Positions 1-6,203 of a stretch of DNA of 9,327 bases are shown in pieces; the stretch's first letter is position 1, and each line of letters begins with the position of its first letter. A program made the position numbers and the translations under genes. This DNA is from Pseudomonadota bacterium (GTDB lineage Bacteria; Pseudomonadota; Alphaproteobacteria; Rhizobiales; Devosiaceae), in assembly GCA_023431205.1 (NCBI GenBank), contig JAEYXQ010000050.1, positions 1 to 9,327 of the forward strand. Reading direction: 5' to 3'. The notes under the pieces are model-generated. The model made no database searches. It was given only the letters and a program-made list of their open reading frames with translations, and was not told the DNA's origin.

Positions 1-313
1 CCCCACCATCATCGAAGACAACTGCTTCATCGGCGCCCGTTCCGAAGTGGTCGAGGGCGTGATCGTCGGCGAGGGCTCGGTGATCTCGATGGGCGTGTTC
101 ATCGGTGCCTCCACCAAGATCGTGAACCGGGCTACCGGCGAGGTTCACATGGGCCGCGTTCCGCCTTATTCCGTCGTGGTGTCGGGCTCGCTGCCGGGCA
201 AGCCGCTGCCCGATGGCAGCCCGGGTCCGAACCTCTATTGCGCCGTGATCGTCAAGACGGTGGACGCCCAGACCCGCTCCAAGACCGGCATCAACGACCT
301 GCTGCGCGACTGA
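1..313 (+). CDS. dapD: 2,3,4,5-tetrahydropyridine-2,6-dicarboxylate N-succinyltransferase, C-terminal part
   Basis: This is the last 103 codons of DapD, read from base 2; the N-terminal two-thirds lies left of the window (family length is about 280 residues). DapD transfers succinyl from succinyl-CoA to tetrahydrodipicolinate in the cytoplasm, in the succinylase route to meso-diaminopimelate and lysine. The fragment begins inside the left-handed beta-helix: hexapeptide-repeat residues are visible in FIGARSEVVEG and in the following GVIVGEGSVIS and GVFIGAST. The C-terminal segment has the family pattern VPPYSVVVSGSLPGK followed by NLYCAVIVKTVDAQTRSK, and ends in LLRD. dapE starts 37 bases downstream on the same strand, which fits a dap operon. 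The identification is firm. No frameshift is seen in the part present. Confidence 0.95.
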   Translation, partial: PTIIEDNCFIGARSEVVEGVIVGEGSVISMGVFIGASTKIVNRATGEVHMGRVPPYSVVVSGSLPGKPLPDGSPGPNLYCAVIVKTVDAQTRSKTGINDLLRD

Positions 314-350
314 TCTGCACTGCGGGACCGGCTGAACCGAGGGATGGACT

Positions 351-1511
351 GTGACCACACCTGATTTGCTTGACCCGGTCCCCTTGCTGGAATCTCTGAT
401 CGCCTGCCCCTCGGTCACCCCTGAGGAGGCAGGTGTCTTGTCCGTGCTGGAAGAGGCACTCGTTCGCCTTGGCTTCAAGGTCACCCGTCTGACCTTTGAT
501 GGCGACGACTCCTACGCGGTGGACAACCTCTTTGCGATCCGCGGCAGCGGCGGCGGGCGGCTGCTGTTTGCGGGCCACACCGACGTCGTCCCGCCCGGCG
601 ACCGGGCCCTGTGGACCGCGGATCCATTCACGCCCCGACAGGCCGATGGGCGTCTCTACGGACGGGGTGCCGCCGACATGAAGTCCGGCATCGCTGCCTT
701 CGTTGCGGCTGCGGCGAACATCCCGGCAGAGGCAGGCACGGTGATGCTCGCCATCACCAATGACGAGGAAGCCGACGCCATCAACGGCACCGACAAGCTG
801 CTCGCGTGGATGGCAGAACAGGGCCATGGCTTTGATTTCGCTGTGGTTGGCGAGCCGAGCTCGGCAGCGCTGCTGGGGGACAGCATCAAGATCGGGCGCC
901 GGGGTTCGTTCTCGGGGCAGATCACCGTTACCGGGACACAGGGGCATGTCGCCTATCCCGACAAGGCCAACAACCCGCTGCCCGTGCTTGCCCGTGTGGT
1001 GACGGCGCTGGACGTGGAAATGGACAAGGGAACCGAGCACTTCCCGGCCACCAACCTCGAAGTCACCACCATCGACGTCGGTAACCCGGTGTCCAACGTG
1101 ATCCCTGCTTCCGGCACGCTGCGCTTCAACATCCGCTACAACGATTTGTGGACTCCGGAGACACTTTCCGAGTGGATCCAGCAGCGTATCGTTACCGTTG
1201 ACGCGGCAGGTGCAGAGATCATGTTTGAAACCGTTGGCACCCCCTCGCATGCCTTCCTGTCGCCACTCAGTGACGACGTTGCTACCCTCTCCGGCGCCAT
1301 AGAGGCGGTGACCGGACGCCGGCCGGAATATTCCACCGGCGGCGGCACCTCCGATGCCCGCTTCGTTGCCCGCTACGGGCCGGTGGTGGAGTGCGGGCTG
1401 GTGGGGACCAGCATGCACAAGGCCGACGAGCACATCGCCCTTGCCGACCTCGAAGGCCTGACGGCGATCTATTGTACGTTCATGCAGCGCTTCTTCGAAA
1501 GCCGGGCATGA
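351..1511 (+). CDS. dapE: Succinyl-diaminopimelate desuccinylase
   Basis: A 386-residue M20-family zinc metallopeptidase, normal length for DapE. It hydrolyses N-succinyl-LL-diaminopimelate to LL-diaminopimelate and succinate in the cytoplasm, two steps after DapD. The expected metal ligands and catalytic residues are present: GHTDVVP (H76), GAADMKSG (D109), NDEEAD (E139 catalytic, E140), VGEPS (E168) and a C-terminal MHKADEH (H356), matching the spacing known for the Haemophilus enzyme (H67, D100, E134, E135, E163, H349). The dimerisation lid lies at about residues 180-290, and STGGGTSDARF at about 328-338 is the usual substrate-binding stretch. The start is GTG at 351, with GAGGGA about six bases upstream. 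Its TGA overlaps the next gene's ATG as ATGA, so the downstream membrane protein is probably translationally coupled. Confidence 0.97.
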   Translation: MTTPDLLDPVPLLESLIACPSVTPEEAGVLSVLEEALVRLGFKVTRLTFDGDDSYAVDNLFAIRGSGGGRLLFAGHTDVVPPGDRALWTADPFTPRQADGRLYGRGAADMKSGIAAFVAAAANIPAEAGTVMLAITNDEEADAINGTDKLLAWMAEQGHGFDFAVVGEPSSAALLGDSIKIGRRGSFSGQITVTGTQGHVAYPDKANNPLPVLARVVTALDVEMDKGTEHFPATNLEVTTIDVGNPVSNVIPASGTLRFNIRYNDLWTPETLSEWIQQRIVTVDAAGAEIMFETVGTPSHAFLSPLSDDVATLSGAIEAVTGRRPEYSTGGGTSDARFVARYGPVVECGLVGTSMHKADEHIALADLEGLTAIYCTFMQRFFESRA

Positions 1512-2053
1512 GGCTCTGGGCAACGCTGCGTGACGCCGTGGTCGGCTGGCGCCTGATTCTGGCCGGCGCGCCAAGCTGGCGCGAACGCTTCAGCCTCACG
1601 CGGCCGGGGCTGGTCACCGCCTTTGGCCTCTTCGTCATCATCGTGCTGCTGGCGCTGAGCGTTGCATCGCTCGACTATGGCTTGCCGAGCGTCGTGGCGC
1701 TGGTCGCCGGACTGATCGTGCAGGTGCTGCCGATCGCCGCACTCCTGCTCGCAGTCTGGACCACACGCAAGGCCGTGGGTGGGTCGGATTCGTGGCTCGG
1801 CCTGCTGATTCCGGCCATCTACCTGCTGATGGCGTTCGTCCCACTAGAGGGCTTGGTGGTGGCACTGGCAGGCGGTCCGCTGGTGATGCTGACCTGGATC
1901 GCGCTGGGCTATGGCTATTTCCGGTTGGCCCGTGCGGCCACGCTCTGGAGCCGCGGCGTTTCCGCTTCATTTGCCATTCTGGCGGTGCTCCTGCTTGTCG
2001 CCATGCGGATCGCGCTTTACATCCTGTCCAACCAGCCTGCTTCCCCCATCTGA
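1508..2053 (+). CDS. Small multi-pass membrane protein, unknown function (paralogue A)
   Basis: A 181-residue protein that I do not recognise. About 30 N-terminal residues with basic charges (LRDAVVGWRL, SWRERFSLTR) come before roughly five hydrophobic segments at about 34-54, 60-83, 97-117, 119-137 and 152-173. No enzyme motif or cysteine pattern is visible. The start chosen is ATG 1508, overlapping the dapE stop by four bases (ATGA). An earlier in-frame ATG at 1391 lies deep inside dapE and was rejected. Only a weak Shine-Dalgarno is visible (GAAAG), so coupling to dapE translation is likely. The N-terminal region aligns without gaps to the next gene product (see that entry). It is probably an inner-membrane protein co-transcribed with dapDE; a link to cell-envelope or diaminopimelate supply is only suggested by position. 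Confidence 0.85.
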   Translation: MRLWATLRDAVVGWRLILAGAPSWRERFSLTRPGLVTAFGLFVIIVLLALSVASLDYGLPSVVALVAGLIVQVLPIAALLLAVWTTRKAVGGSDSWLGLLIPAIYLLMAFVPLEGLVVALAGGPLVMLTWIALGYGYFRLARAATLWSRGVSASFAILAVLLLVAMRIALYILSNQPASPI

Positions 2054-2062
2054 GACCGCCCC

Positions 2063-2632
2063 TTGTCCCAGCCCAACTCCAGCTTCGTCGAAGAGATCAA
2101 GGCTGCCGTTCGTGGCTGCATCGCTCTGGTGATGGGGCGGCGCGATGCGCCATCCTATTTCGACTTCAGCCAGCGCGGTCTGGTCGGCAGCCTGCTCGCA
2201 GTGGTGATCGCCATTGCCCTGGCCGGCTTCGGGCCACTGCTCGCCGGCGCACGGTTGCCGGCAGGCGCTGCCACTCAATCGGTGGTGGTCAATGCGGTGC
2301 TGTTCGGCGCCCAGGCGCTGACCGCCTGGATTGCGCTGCGGCAGATGCGGCGTGGAGACGGCTTCGCGCCCTATCTCGTTGCGTCCAACTGGGTCACTTT
2401 CACCACCGCCGTGCTGCTGTTGCTGTCGACCTTCCTCGGGCCGCTCGGCATCATCATCCTGGTGGTCGTGGTGGTCATCGCCATCATGACCTTCATCAAT
2501 ATCGGCCGCTTCGTGGTGACGCTTGCCCCGTTGCAGATCGGGCTCTTGTTCCTGTCGCAGGCCGTCGGTGTCTTCCTCGCGCTCGGGGTGGTGGCCATCA
2601 TGCTGCCCCCGCCGCCACTGCCACCGGTCTAG
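2063..2632 (+). CDS. Small multi-pass membrane protein, unknown function (paralogue B)
   Basis: A 189-residue protein, not recognised, with about 38 soluble N-terminal residues and about five hydrophobic segments (roughly 40-62, 72-95, 104-127, 128-148, 158-182), ending in a proline-rich LPPPPLPPV tail. It aligns to paralogue A with a constant offset of five residues: A15, V16, G18, G25, F33, G39, L40, V41, V48, I49, L53 and A54 match A10, V11, G13, G20, F28, G34, L35, V36, V43, I44, L48 and A49. The start is a TTG nine bases after the previous stop. No Shine-Dalgarno is seen, so translation probably depends on reinitiation; the first internal ATG (residue 24) would cut the conserved N-terminal part. 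It is in the same frame as the gene before it. Its TAG overlaps the truA stop on the other strand by four bases. Confidence 0.82.
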   Translation: MSQPNSSFVEEIKAAVRGCIALVMGRRDAPSYFDFSQRGLVGSLLAVVIAIALAGFGPLLAGARLPAGAATQSVVVNAVLFGAQALTAWIALRQMRRGDGFAPYLVASNWVTFTTAVLLLLSTFLGPLGIIILVVVVVIAIMTFINIGRFVVTLAPLQIGLLFLSQAVGVFLALGVVAIMLPPPPLPPV

Positions 2633-3366
2633 TAGTCCACCCTGGTCAGGTAGAGCCCGTAGGGCGGCGCCATCGGCCCGCATCGCGCTCGTTCTCGCGC
2701 ATCGAGTGCACCCCGGAAGTCCGCCGGGCTCCATTTGCCCTCGCCGACCAGCTTCAGCGATCCCACCATCGAGCGCACCTGGTGATGAAGGAAGCTGCGG
2801 GCGCTGGCGGTGACGACGATGTGGTCCAGTTCGCGCCGTACCTCAAACCGGTCCAGTGTGCGTTCCGGCGAGTTGGCTTGGCATTCGCCCGAGCGAAAGG
2901 TGGTGAAGTCGTGCCGGCCGATGATCAGCGTCGCCGCTTCCGCCATGCGGTCGGCGTCAAGGGGCTTCGGCACGTGCCAGACCTGATAGCGCTCGATCGC
3001 TGCCGGCGCCCGGCGGTTGAGGATACGATATTCGTAGTGCCGGGCCGTGGCCGAGAAGCGCGCCTCGAACGCGTCGGAGACGGACTCGCTCTCGATCACC
3101 ACCACCGGGTGCGGGCGGAGGTGGTAGTTCAGCGCCTCGCGGATGCGGAACGGGTTCCAGGCCTTGCCAAGGTCAAAATGCACCACTTGGCCCAGCGCAT
3201 GAACGCCTGCGTCGGTCCGTCCCGCAGCCTGCGTGGTGACGCGCTCGCCGCTCATGGCGAAGATCGCCTCTTCCAGCGCCTGCTGCACGCTCATGCGGTC
3301 CGCCTGCCGCTGCCAGCCGCAAAAGGGTGATCCGTCGTACTCGATCGTCAGCCGGAAGCGCGGCAT
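2629..3366 (-). CDS. truA: tRNA pseudouridine(38-40) synthase TruA
   Basis: A 245-residue protein of normal TruA length. It isomerises uridines 38, 39 and 40 in the anticodon arm of many tRNAs to pseudouridine. The N-terminal RFRLTIEYDGSPFCGWQRQ is diagnostic, and the catalytic aspartate is D52 in AGRTDAGVHALGQVVHFD. Further family stretches are SATARHYEYRI (105-115), GRHDFTTFRSG (150-160) and FLHHQVRSMVG (192-202). ATG 3366 was chosen because the TruA family begins right before this segment; an ATG further upstream (3486) would add 40 residues read out of frame from fmt. The gene follows fmt by only four bases and has no visible Shine-Dalgarno, so it is likely coupled to fmt. Its stop TAG shares the tetranucleotide CTAG with the convergent membrane gene, leaving no room for a terminator between them. 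Confidence 0.96.
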   Translation of the reverse strand: MPRFRLTIEYDGSPFCGWQRQADRMSVQQALEEAIFAMSGERVTTQAAGRTDAGVHALGQVVHFDLGKAWNPFRIREALNYHLRPHPVVVIESESVSDAFEARFSATARHYEYRILNRRAPAAIERYQVWHVPKPLDADRMAEAATLIIGRHDFTTFRSGECQANSPERTLDRFEVRRELDHIVVTASARSFLHHQVRSMVGSLKLVGEGKWSPADFRGALDARERARCGPMAPPYGLYLTRVDY

Positions 3367-3370
3367 AGGA

Positions 3371-4294
3371 TCAGTTTGCCCGGTCCGGCAACTTCCCCGC
3401 CCCACGCAGGAACGTTGCCGCGTCCATGGCGGCCTTGCCTTCGCGCTGCACCTGCGACAGGCGCACGGCGCCGGTGCCACATGCAATGGTCAGGTCATTG
3501 CCGAGCAACGTGCGCGGCGCGCCATTGCCGTCGGTCAAGGACGAGCGCAGCGCCTTGATCCGCACCGGCTTGCCACCGAGGTCAAGCTCGAACCAGGCGC
3601 CGGGGAAGGGCGAGAGGCCACGGATGTGGTTGTGCACCGTCTCGGCCGGGAGTGACCAGTCGATACGCGCTTCGGCCTTTTCGATCTTGCTGGCGTAGGT
3701 GACGCCTTCACTCGCCTGCGGCGTGAAATCGAGGCTGCCGCGCTCCAGCGCAGCAAGCGCCCGGCCCATGAGGTCGGCGCCGACACGCATCATCTGGTCG
3801 TGGAGGTCACCCGCGGTCATTTCCGGCCGGATAGGGATGCGGTCCACCAGCGCCACCGGCCCGGTATCCAGCCCCTCGTCCATCTGCATGACCATGACGC
3901 CGGTCTGGCGGTCGCCGGCCATCACCGCGCGCTGGATCGGTGCGGCGCCTCGCCAACGCGGCAGCAGCGAACCGTGGAGGTTGAGGCACCCCTGTCGCGG
4001 TGCCTCGAGGATCGGCTTGGGCAACAGCAGGCCATAGGCCACTACCACGGCAAGGTCGGCGTCGTGGCTGGAAAAGATGATCTGCTCGGCTTCGTTCTTG
4101 AGCGACTTCGGCGTGAACACCGGAATGCCGAACCCGTCGGCAGCTTCGTGCACGGGCGACCGGCGCTCCGCCTGGCCCCGCCCCGCCGGCTTCGGCGCCC
4201 GGGTGTAGACGGCAACGACCTCATGGCCGGACGAGACGATCTCGGTCAGCGTGGGGACGGCAAATTCGGGCGTGCCCATGAACACGACGCGCAT
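3371..4294 (-). CDS. fmt: Methionyl-tRNA formyltransferase
   Basis: A 307-residue protein of usual Fmt length. It uses 10-formyltetrahydrofolate to formylate Met-tRNA-fMet for bacterial translation initiation. The start MRVVFMGTPEFAVPTL is typical. The acceptor-stem loop is at about 33-49 (RAPKPAGRGQAERRSPV, with R39 and R44 flanking). The active site is N105, H107 and D143, in LNLHGSLLPRWRGAAPIQ and MDEGLDTGPV, one residue off the E. coli N106/H108/D144. The C-terminal OB-fold, which contacts tRNA, runs from about 205 and includes the family stretch IRGLSPFPGAW. ATG 4294 has CAGGAG eight bases upstream. It lies 32 bases after def and four bases before truA, so def-fmt-truA form one operon. 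Def acts on the products of Fmt-dependent initiation, a classic functional pairing. Confidence 0.97.
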   Translation of the reverse strand: MRVVFMGTPEFAVPTLTEIVSSGHEVVAVYTRAPKPAGRGQAERRSPVHEAADGFGIPVFTPKSLKNEAEQIIFSSHDADLAVVVAYGLLLPKPILEAPRQGCLNLHGSLLPRWRGAAPIQRAVMAGDRQTGVMVMQMDEGLDTGPVALVDRIPIRPEMTAGDLHDQMMRVGADLMGRALAALERGSLDFTPQASEGVTYASKIEKAEARIDWSLPAETVHNHIRGLSPFPGAWFELDLGGKPVRIKALRSSLTDGNGAPRTLLGNDLTIACGTGAVRLSQVQREGKAAMDAATFLRGAGKLPDRAN

Positions 4295-4326
4295 CGGCGG
4301 AACTCCTGGCCGGCGGTTGGTTCAGA

Positions 4327-4839
4327 TCAGCCAGCCCGGCGGGCGGCCTTTTCGAACTTCTTGAGCACGCGGTCGCGCTTCAGGCGGCTGAGATAGTCGA
4401 TATAAAGCACGCCATCGAGATGATCGAGTTCGTGCTGGACGCAGACGGCGAGCTTGCCCTCGGTGTCCTTGACCACTTCATTGCCGTCGAGGTCGGTGTA
4501 CTTCACCGTCACGGCATTGGGCCGCTCGACCTCATAGTAGAGCTCGGGGATGGAGAGGCATCCCTCTTCGGTAACCTGCATCTCGTCACCGAACCGGACG
4601 ATCTCGGGGTTGATCAGCACCATCGGATCGGGCGTCTCGCCCTCACCGGCCACGTCAATCACCACGATGCGCTTCATCACCCCAATCTGCGGCGCCGCAA
4701 GGCCGATGCCGGGCGCGTCATACATGGTGTCGAGCATGTCCTTGGCGAGGGTGCGGATCTCCTCATCCACCTCCACGATCGGATCGGCCACGGACCTCAG
4801 GCGCTGATCGGGAATGACGAGAATGGGGCGAACGGCCAT
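4327..4839 (-). CDS. def: Peptide deformylase
   Basis: A 170-residue iron/zinc metallohydrolase that removes the N-formyl group from new polypeptides at the ribosome. All three family motifs are intact: GIGLAAPQIG (44-53), EGCLSIP (92-98, ligand C94) and QHELDHLDG (135-143, ligands H136 and H140, catalytic E137). The C-terminal helix (LKRDRVLKKFEKAARR) is basic and is the part known to contact the ribosome in E. coli. ATG 4839 gives MAVRPILVIPD, the usual family start. However, an in-frame ATG at 4872 would add 11 residues (MAIPLHSGPLA) and has a better Shine-Dalgarno, so the true start is open. It is the first gene of def-fmt-truA. Its 5' flank is shared divergently with the GFA-type gene, so promoters for both should lie within about 4840-4957. 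Confidence 0.96.
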   Translation of the reverse strand: MAVRPILVIPDQRLRSVADPIVEVDEEIRTLAKDMLDTMYDAPGIGLAAPQIGVMKRIVVIDVAGEGETPDPMVLINPEIVRFGDEMQVTEEGCLSIPELYYEVERPNAVTVKYTDLDGNEVVKDTEGKLAVCVQHELDHLDGVLYIDYLSRLKRDRVLKKFEKAARRAG

Positions 4840-4880
4840 GGCAAGAGGTCCAGAATGCAAGGGAATTGCCATCGATATGG

Positions 4881-4886
4881 TCCTTT
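4881..4886 (-). promoter_or_regulatory. Candidate Shine-Dalgarno favouring the longer def start
   Basis: On the minus strand AAAGGA lies eight bases before the in-frame ATG at 4872, 33 bases upstream of the family-typical def start at 4839. The 4839 start has only a GGA nine bases away. If this site is used, Def is 181 residues long with the extension MAIPLHSGPLA. Confidence 0.45.
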
Positions 4887-4945
4887 GCGCGCTTGCGGTC
4901 AACTCCGCTGCGCGGAACCGGCCGCCGTCGGCGGGATTGACCGGC

Positions 4946-4952
4946 GAGGAGG
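4946..4952 (+). promoter_or_regulatory. Strong Shine-Dalgarno setting the GFA-type gene start
   Basis: GAGGAGG lies five bases before ATG 4958. It decides the start against the earlier in-frame ATG at 4814, which would run the gene through the def promoter and start region. Confidence 0.8.
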
Positions 4953-4957
4953 CGCGC

Positions 4958-5344
4958 ATGACCAGCACCTACAAGGGAAGTTGCCGCTGCGGCGCGGTAC
5001 GCTACCAGCTCAGCGGGCACCCGGGCCGGACCGGGCTCTGCCACTGCACCGACTGCCGCAAGGAGACCGGGTCAAGCTTTCTCTACTATGGCGCCTGGCG
5101 GGCCGATCAGTTCAGCGTGACCGGCACGTACGCGACCTATGAGGGCCGCAGCTTCTGCCCGGTCTGTGGCACAAGGCTGTTCCACCTGGGCGACGAGCAC
5201 GTCGAGATTGCGCTGGGCTCGCTCGACGAGGCGCCGGTGGCGCTGGTGCCGACGAACGAAGGCTGGATCAAGCGGCGCGAGCCGTGGCTGGCGCCGGTGC
5301 CCGGTGCAAGCCAGTACCGCGAGGACCTCTGCCATCCCGTCTAG
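4958..5344 (+). CDS. GFA/CENP-V domain protein (zinc-binding, Mss4-like fold)
   Basis: A 128-residue protein with the cysteine pattern of the glutathione-dependent formaldehyde-activating (GFA) family: GSCRCGAVRY (C9, C11), LCHCTDCRK (C28, C30, C33) and FCPVCGTRLF (C67, C70). Between them are the family stretches GSSFLYYGAW and the tail YREDL. The fold binds one or two zinc ions. The founding member was proposed to speed S-hydroxymethylglutathione formation, but most members, including small single-domain ones like this, have no proven substrate, so the enzyme activity here is unknown. There is no signal peptide, so it is probably cytoplasmic. It is transcribed divergently from def and meets the DUF2945 gene tail to tail, the two stop codons sharing CTAG. 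It looks like a stand-alone transcription unit. Confidence 0.9.
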   Translation: MTSTYKGSCRCGAVRYQLSGHPGRTGLCHCTDCRKETGSSFLYYGAWRADQFSVTGTYATYEGRSFCPVCGTRLFHLGDEHVEIALGSLDEAPVALVPTNEGWIKRREPWLAPVPGASQYREDLCHPV

Positions 5345-5562
5345 GCGCGGCTCAGTTCGCTCTTGCTCTTGAGCACCGTGTCGCCGTCCTCCTGTTCGAT
5401 CAGGTAGGCCGGTTCGCGCTGGGAGGCGTTGCGCTTGACGGTGGTGCCCTTGATGGTCCGCTGCACTGGCTTGGTGAAGCGTTCGGCGATCCTGCCGGTG
5501 GCGGTGTTGGCGCCCCAGCTCCAGCTCACCCGGGTGCCCTTGCGGAACGATGTTGATGCCAT
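5341..5562 (-). CDS. DUF2945 (hypervirulence-associated TUDOR-like) family protein
   Basis: A 73-residue basic protein. Its order of motifs fits the DUF2945 family as I remember it: an N-terminal KGTRVSWSWG followed by a glycine turn (TATGRIAERFT), then TIKGTTVKRNAS and a C-terminal EPAYLIEQEDGDTVLKSKSEL. The fold is thought to be a small SH3/Tudor-like barrel; no biochemical role is established. ATG 5562 has GGAGAG four bases upstream. The 5' extension to 5682 was rejected because it lacks family similarity and crosses the spacer. It lies divergently from the acidic protein gene (131-base spacer) and convergently with the GFA-type gene, with a four-base 3' overlap. Such genes often occur singly. 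The family call is from memory and not searched. Confidence 0.8.
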   Translation of the reverse strand: MASTSFRKGTRVSWSWGANTATGRIAERFTKPVQRTIKGTTVKRNASQREPAYLIEQEDGDTVLKSKSELSRA

Positions 5563-5693
5563 GGTGCTCTCCGTTCCGCGGGCAAACGCCCCACAAGGGC
5601 TGCCGGTTCGCCAGCGAAGTTGATGAAGGAGGGGTGAACCGCGCCGCACACTGCGCGTTGGATGGCCAACACTGGTGCGCAAAGGAGTTCTCC
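5563..5693. other. Divergent intergenic spacer between the DUF2945 and acidic-protein genes
   Basis: This 131-base spacer should hold promoters for both flanking genes, but I see no clear -35/-10 pair. It has a small inverted repeat TTCGC-CA-GCGAA at 5607-5618. A purine-rich GAAGGAGGGG at 5625-5634 is followed at once by a GTG in frame with the acidic protein, but the spacing is too short for a normal start. AAAGGAG at 5681-5687, six bases before ATG 5694, is the better ribosome-binding site. Confidence 0.5.
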
Positions 5694-6200
5694 ATGCCCC
5701 CGATCAGCAATCCCGGCCACATCATACCGCAGGACATCGAGCCCGGGGATAGTTCCGAGGCCTTCAACCTGGCCGAGCCCTACACGCAGGCCGAGATCGA
5801 GGACCTGCTTTATGGTGACGACCGTCCGGCCAGCCATCGCCTGGCACGGCTGCGGGAGCTGCGCGAACAGGCAGCGACCCGGGAGACCGGCGACTGGGGC
5901 GAACAGGACCCCAAGTCCAGCCTGGACGAGATCGACCGCGCCATCGACGAGCTGAGCGCCACCATGGCCAACTCCGACGATCTCGATGACTTCGCCGAGC
6001 TCGACCCCACGCTCGACTACGATCCCCAGGATCGGCTGGATGCGCTGTCGCCCGACGACGTCGACTCGCGCCGTGCCATCGAAGGGCGGGACAGTGATGC
6101 CGATTTCGACGGCGATGAGGACGATGCCGCGCTCGAGCCGCTGGATGTGGCCGAATGGGAAGAGGGCGACGGGTTCGATCCGGACAAGGGCGTCCACTGA
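5694..6200 (+). CDS. Highly acidic hypothetical protein
   Basis: A 168-residue protein, not recognised. About 51 of 168 residues are Asp or Glu against about 13 Lys or Arg, so the net charge is strongly negative. There is no cysteine, signal peptide or membrane segment. A short helical-looking stretch with alternating basic and acidic residues (HRLARLRELREQAATRE, 48-64) precedes a probably disordered acidic C-terminal half. Residues 133-144 (DSDADFDGDEDD) contain DxDxDG, the start of an EF-hand-like calcium loop, but the usual Glu at loop position 12 is Ala. ATG 5694 has AAAGGAG six bases upstream. The gene is divergent from the DUF2945 gene and convergent with recR (three bases between the stops). 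Codon use looks like the neighbours, with GC-ending codons throughout, so it is likely a real, resident gene. Function is unknown. Confidence 0.82.
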   Translation: MPPISNPGHIIPQDIEPGDSSEAFNLAEPYTQAEIEDLLYGDDRPASHRLARLRELREQAATRETGDWGEQDPKSSLDEIDRAIDELSATMANSDDLDDFAELDPTLDYDPQDRLDALSPDDVDSRRAIEGRDSDADFDGDEDDAALEPLDVAEWEEGDGFDPDKGVH

Positions 6201-6203
6201 GCC

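Noticed and set aside
291..1574. A 427-codon minus-strand open frame across dapE
   Set aside because: It lies opposite a clear dapE with all catalytic motifs; the translation is low-complexity and typical of the antisense of a GC-rich gene.
1792..3330. A 512-codon plus-strand open frame over the membrane genes and truA
   Set aside because: It overlaps three better-supported genes in other frames and reads as Arg/Ala/Pro-rich shadow sequence.
5634..5693. GTG at 5634 as an earlier start for the acidic protein
   Set aside because: The purine-rich sequence directly abuts the GTG, so the spacing is too short, while ATG 5694 has AAAGGAG at six bases. The extra 20 residues (with His and Cys) differ in composition from the rest.
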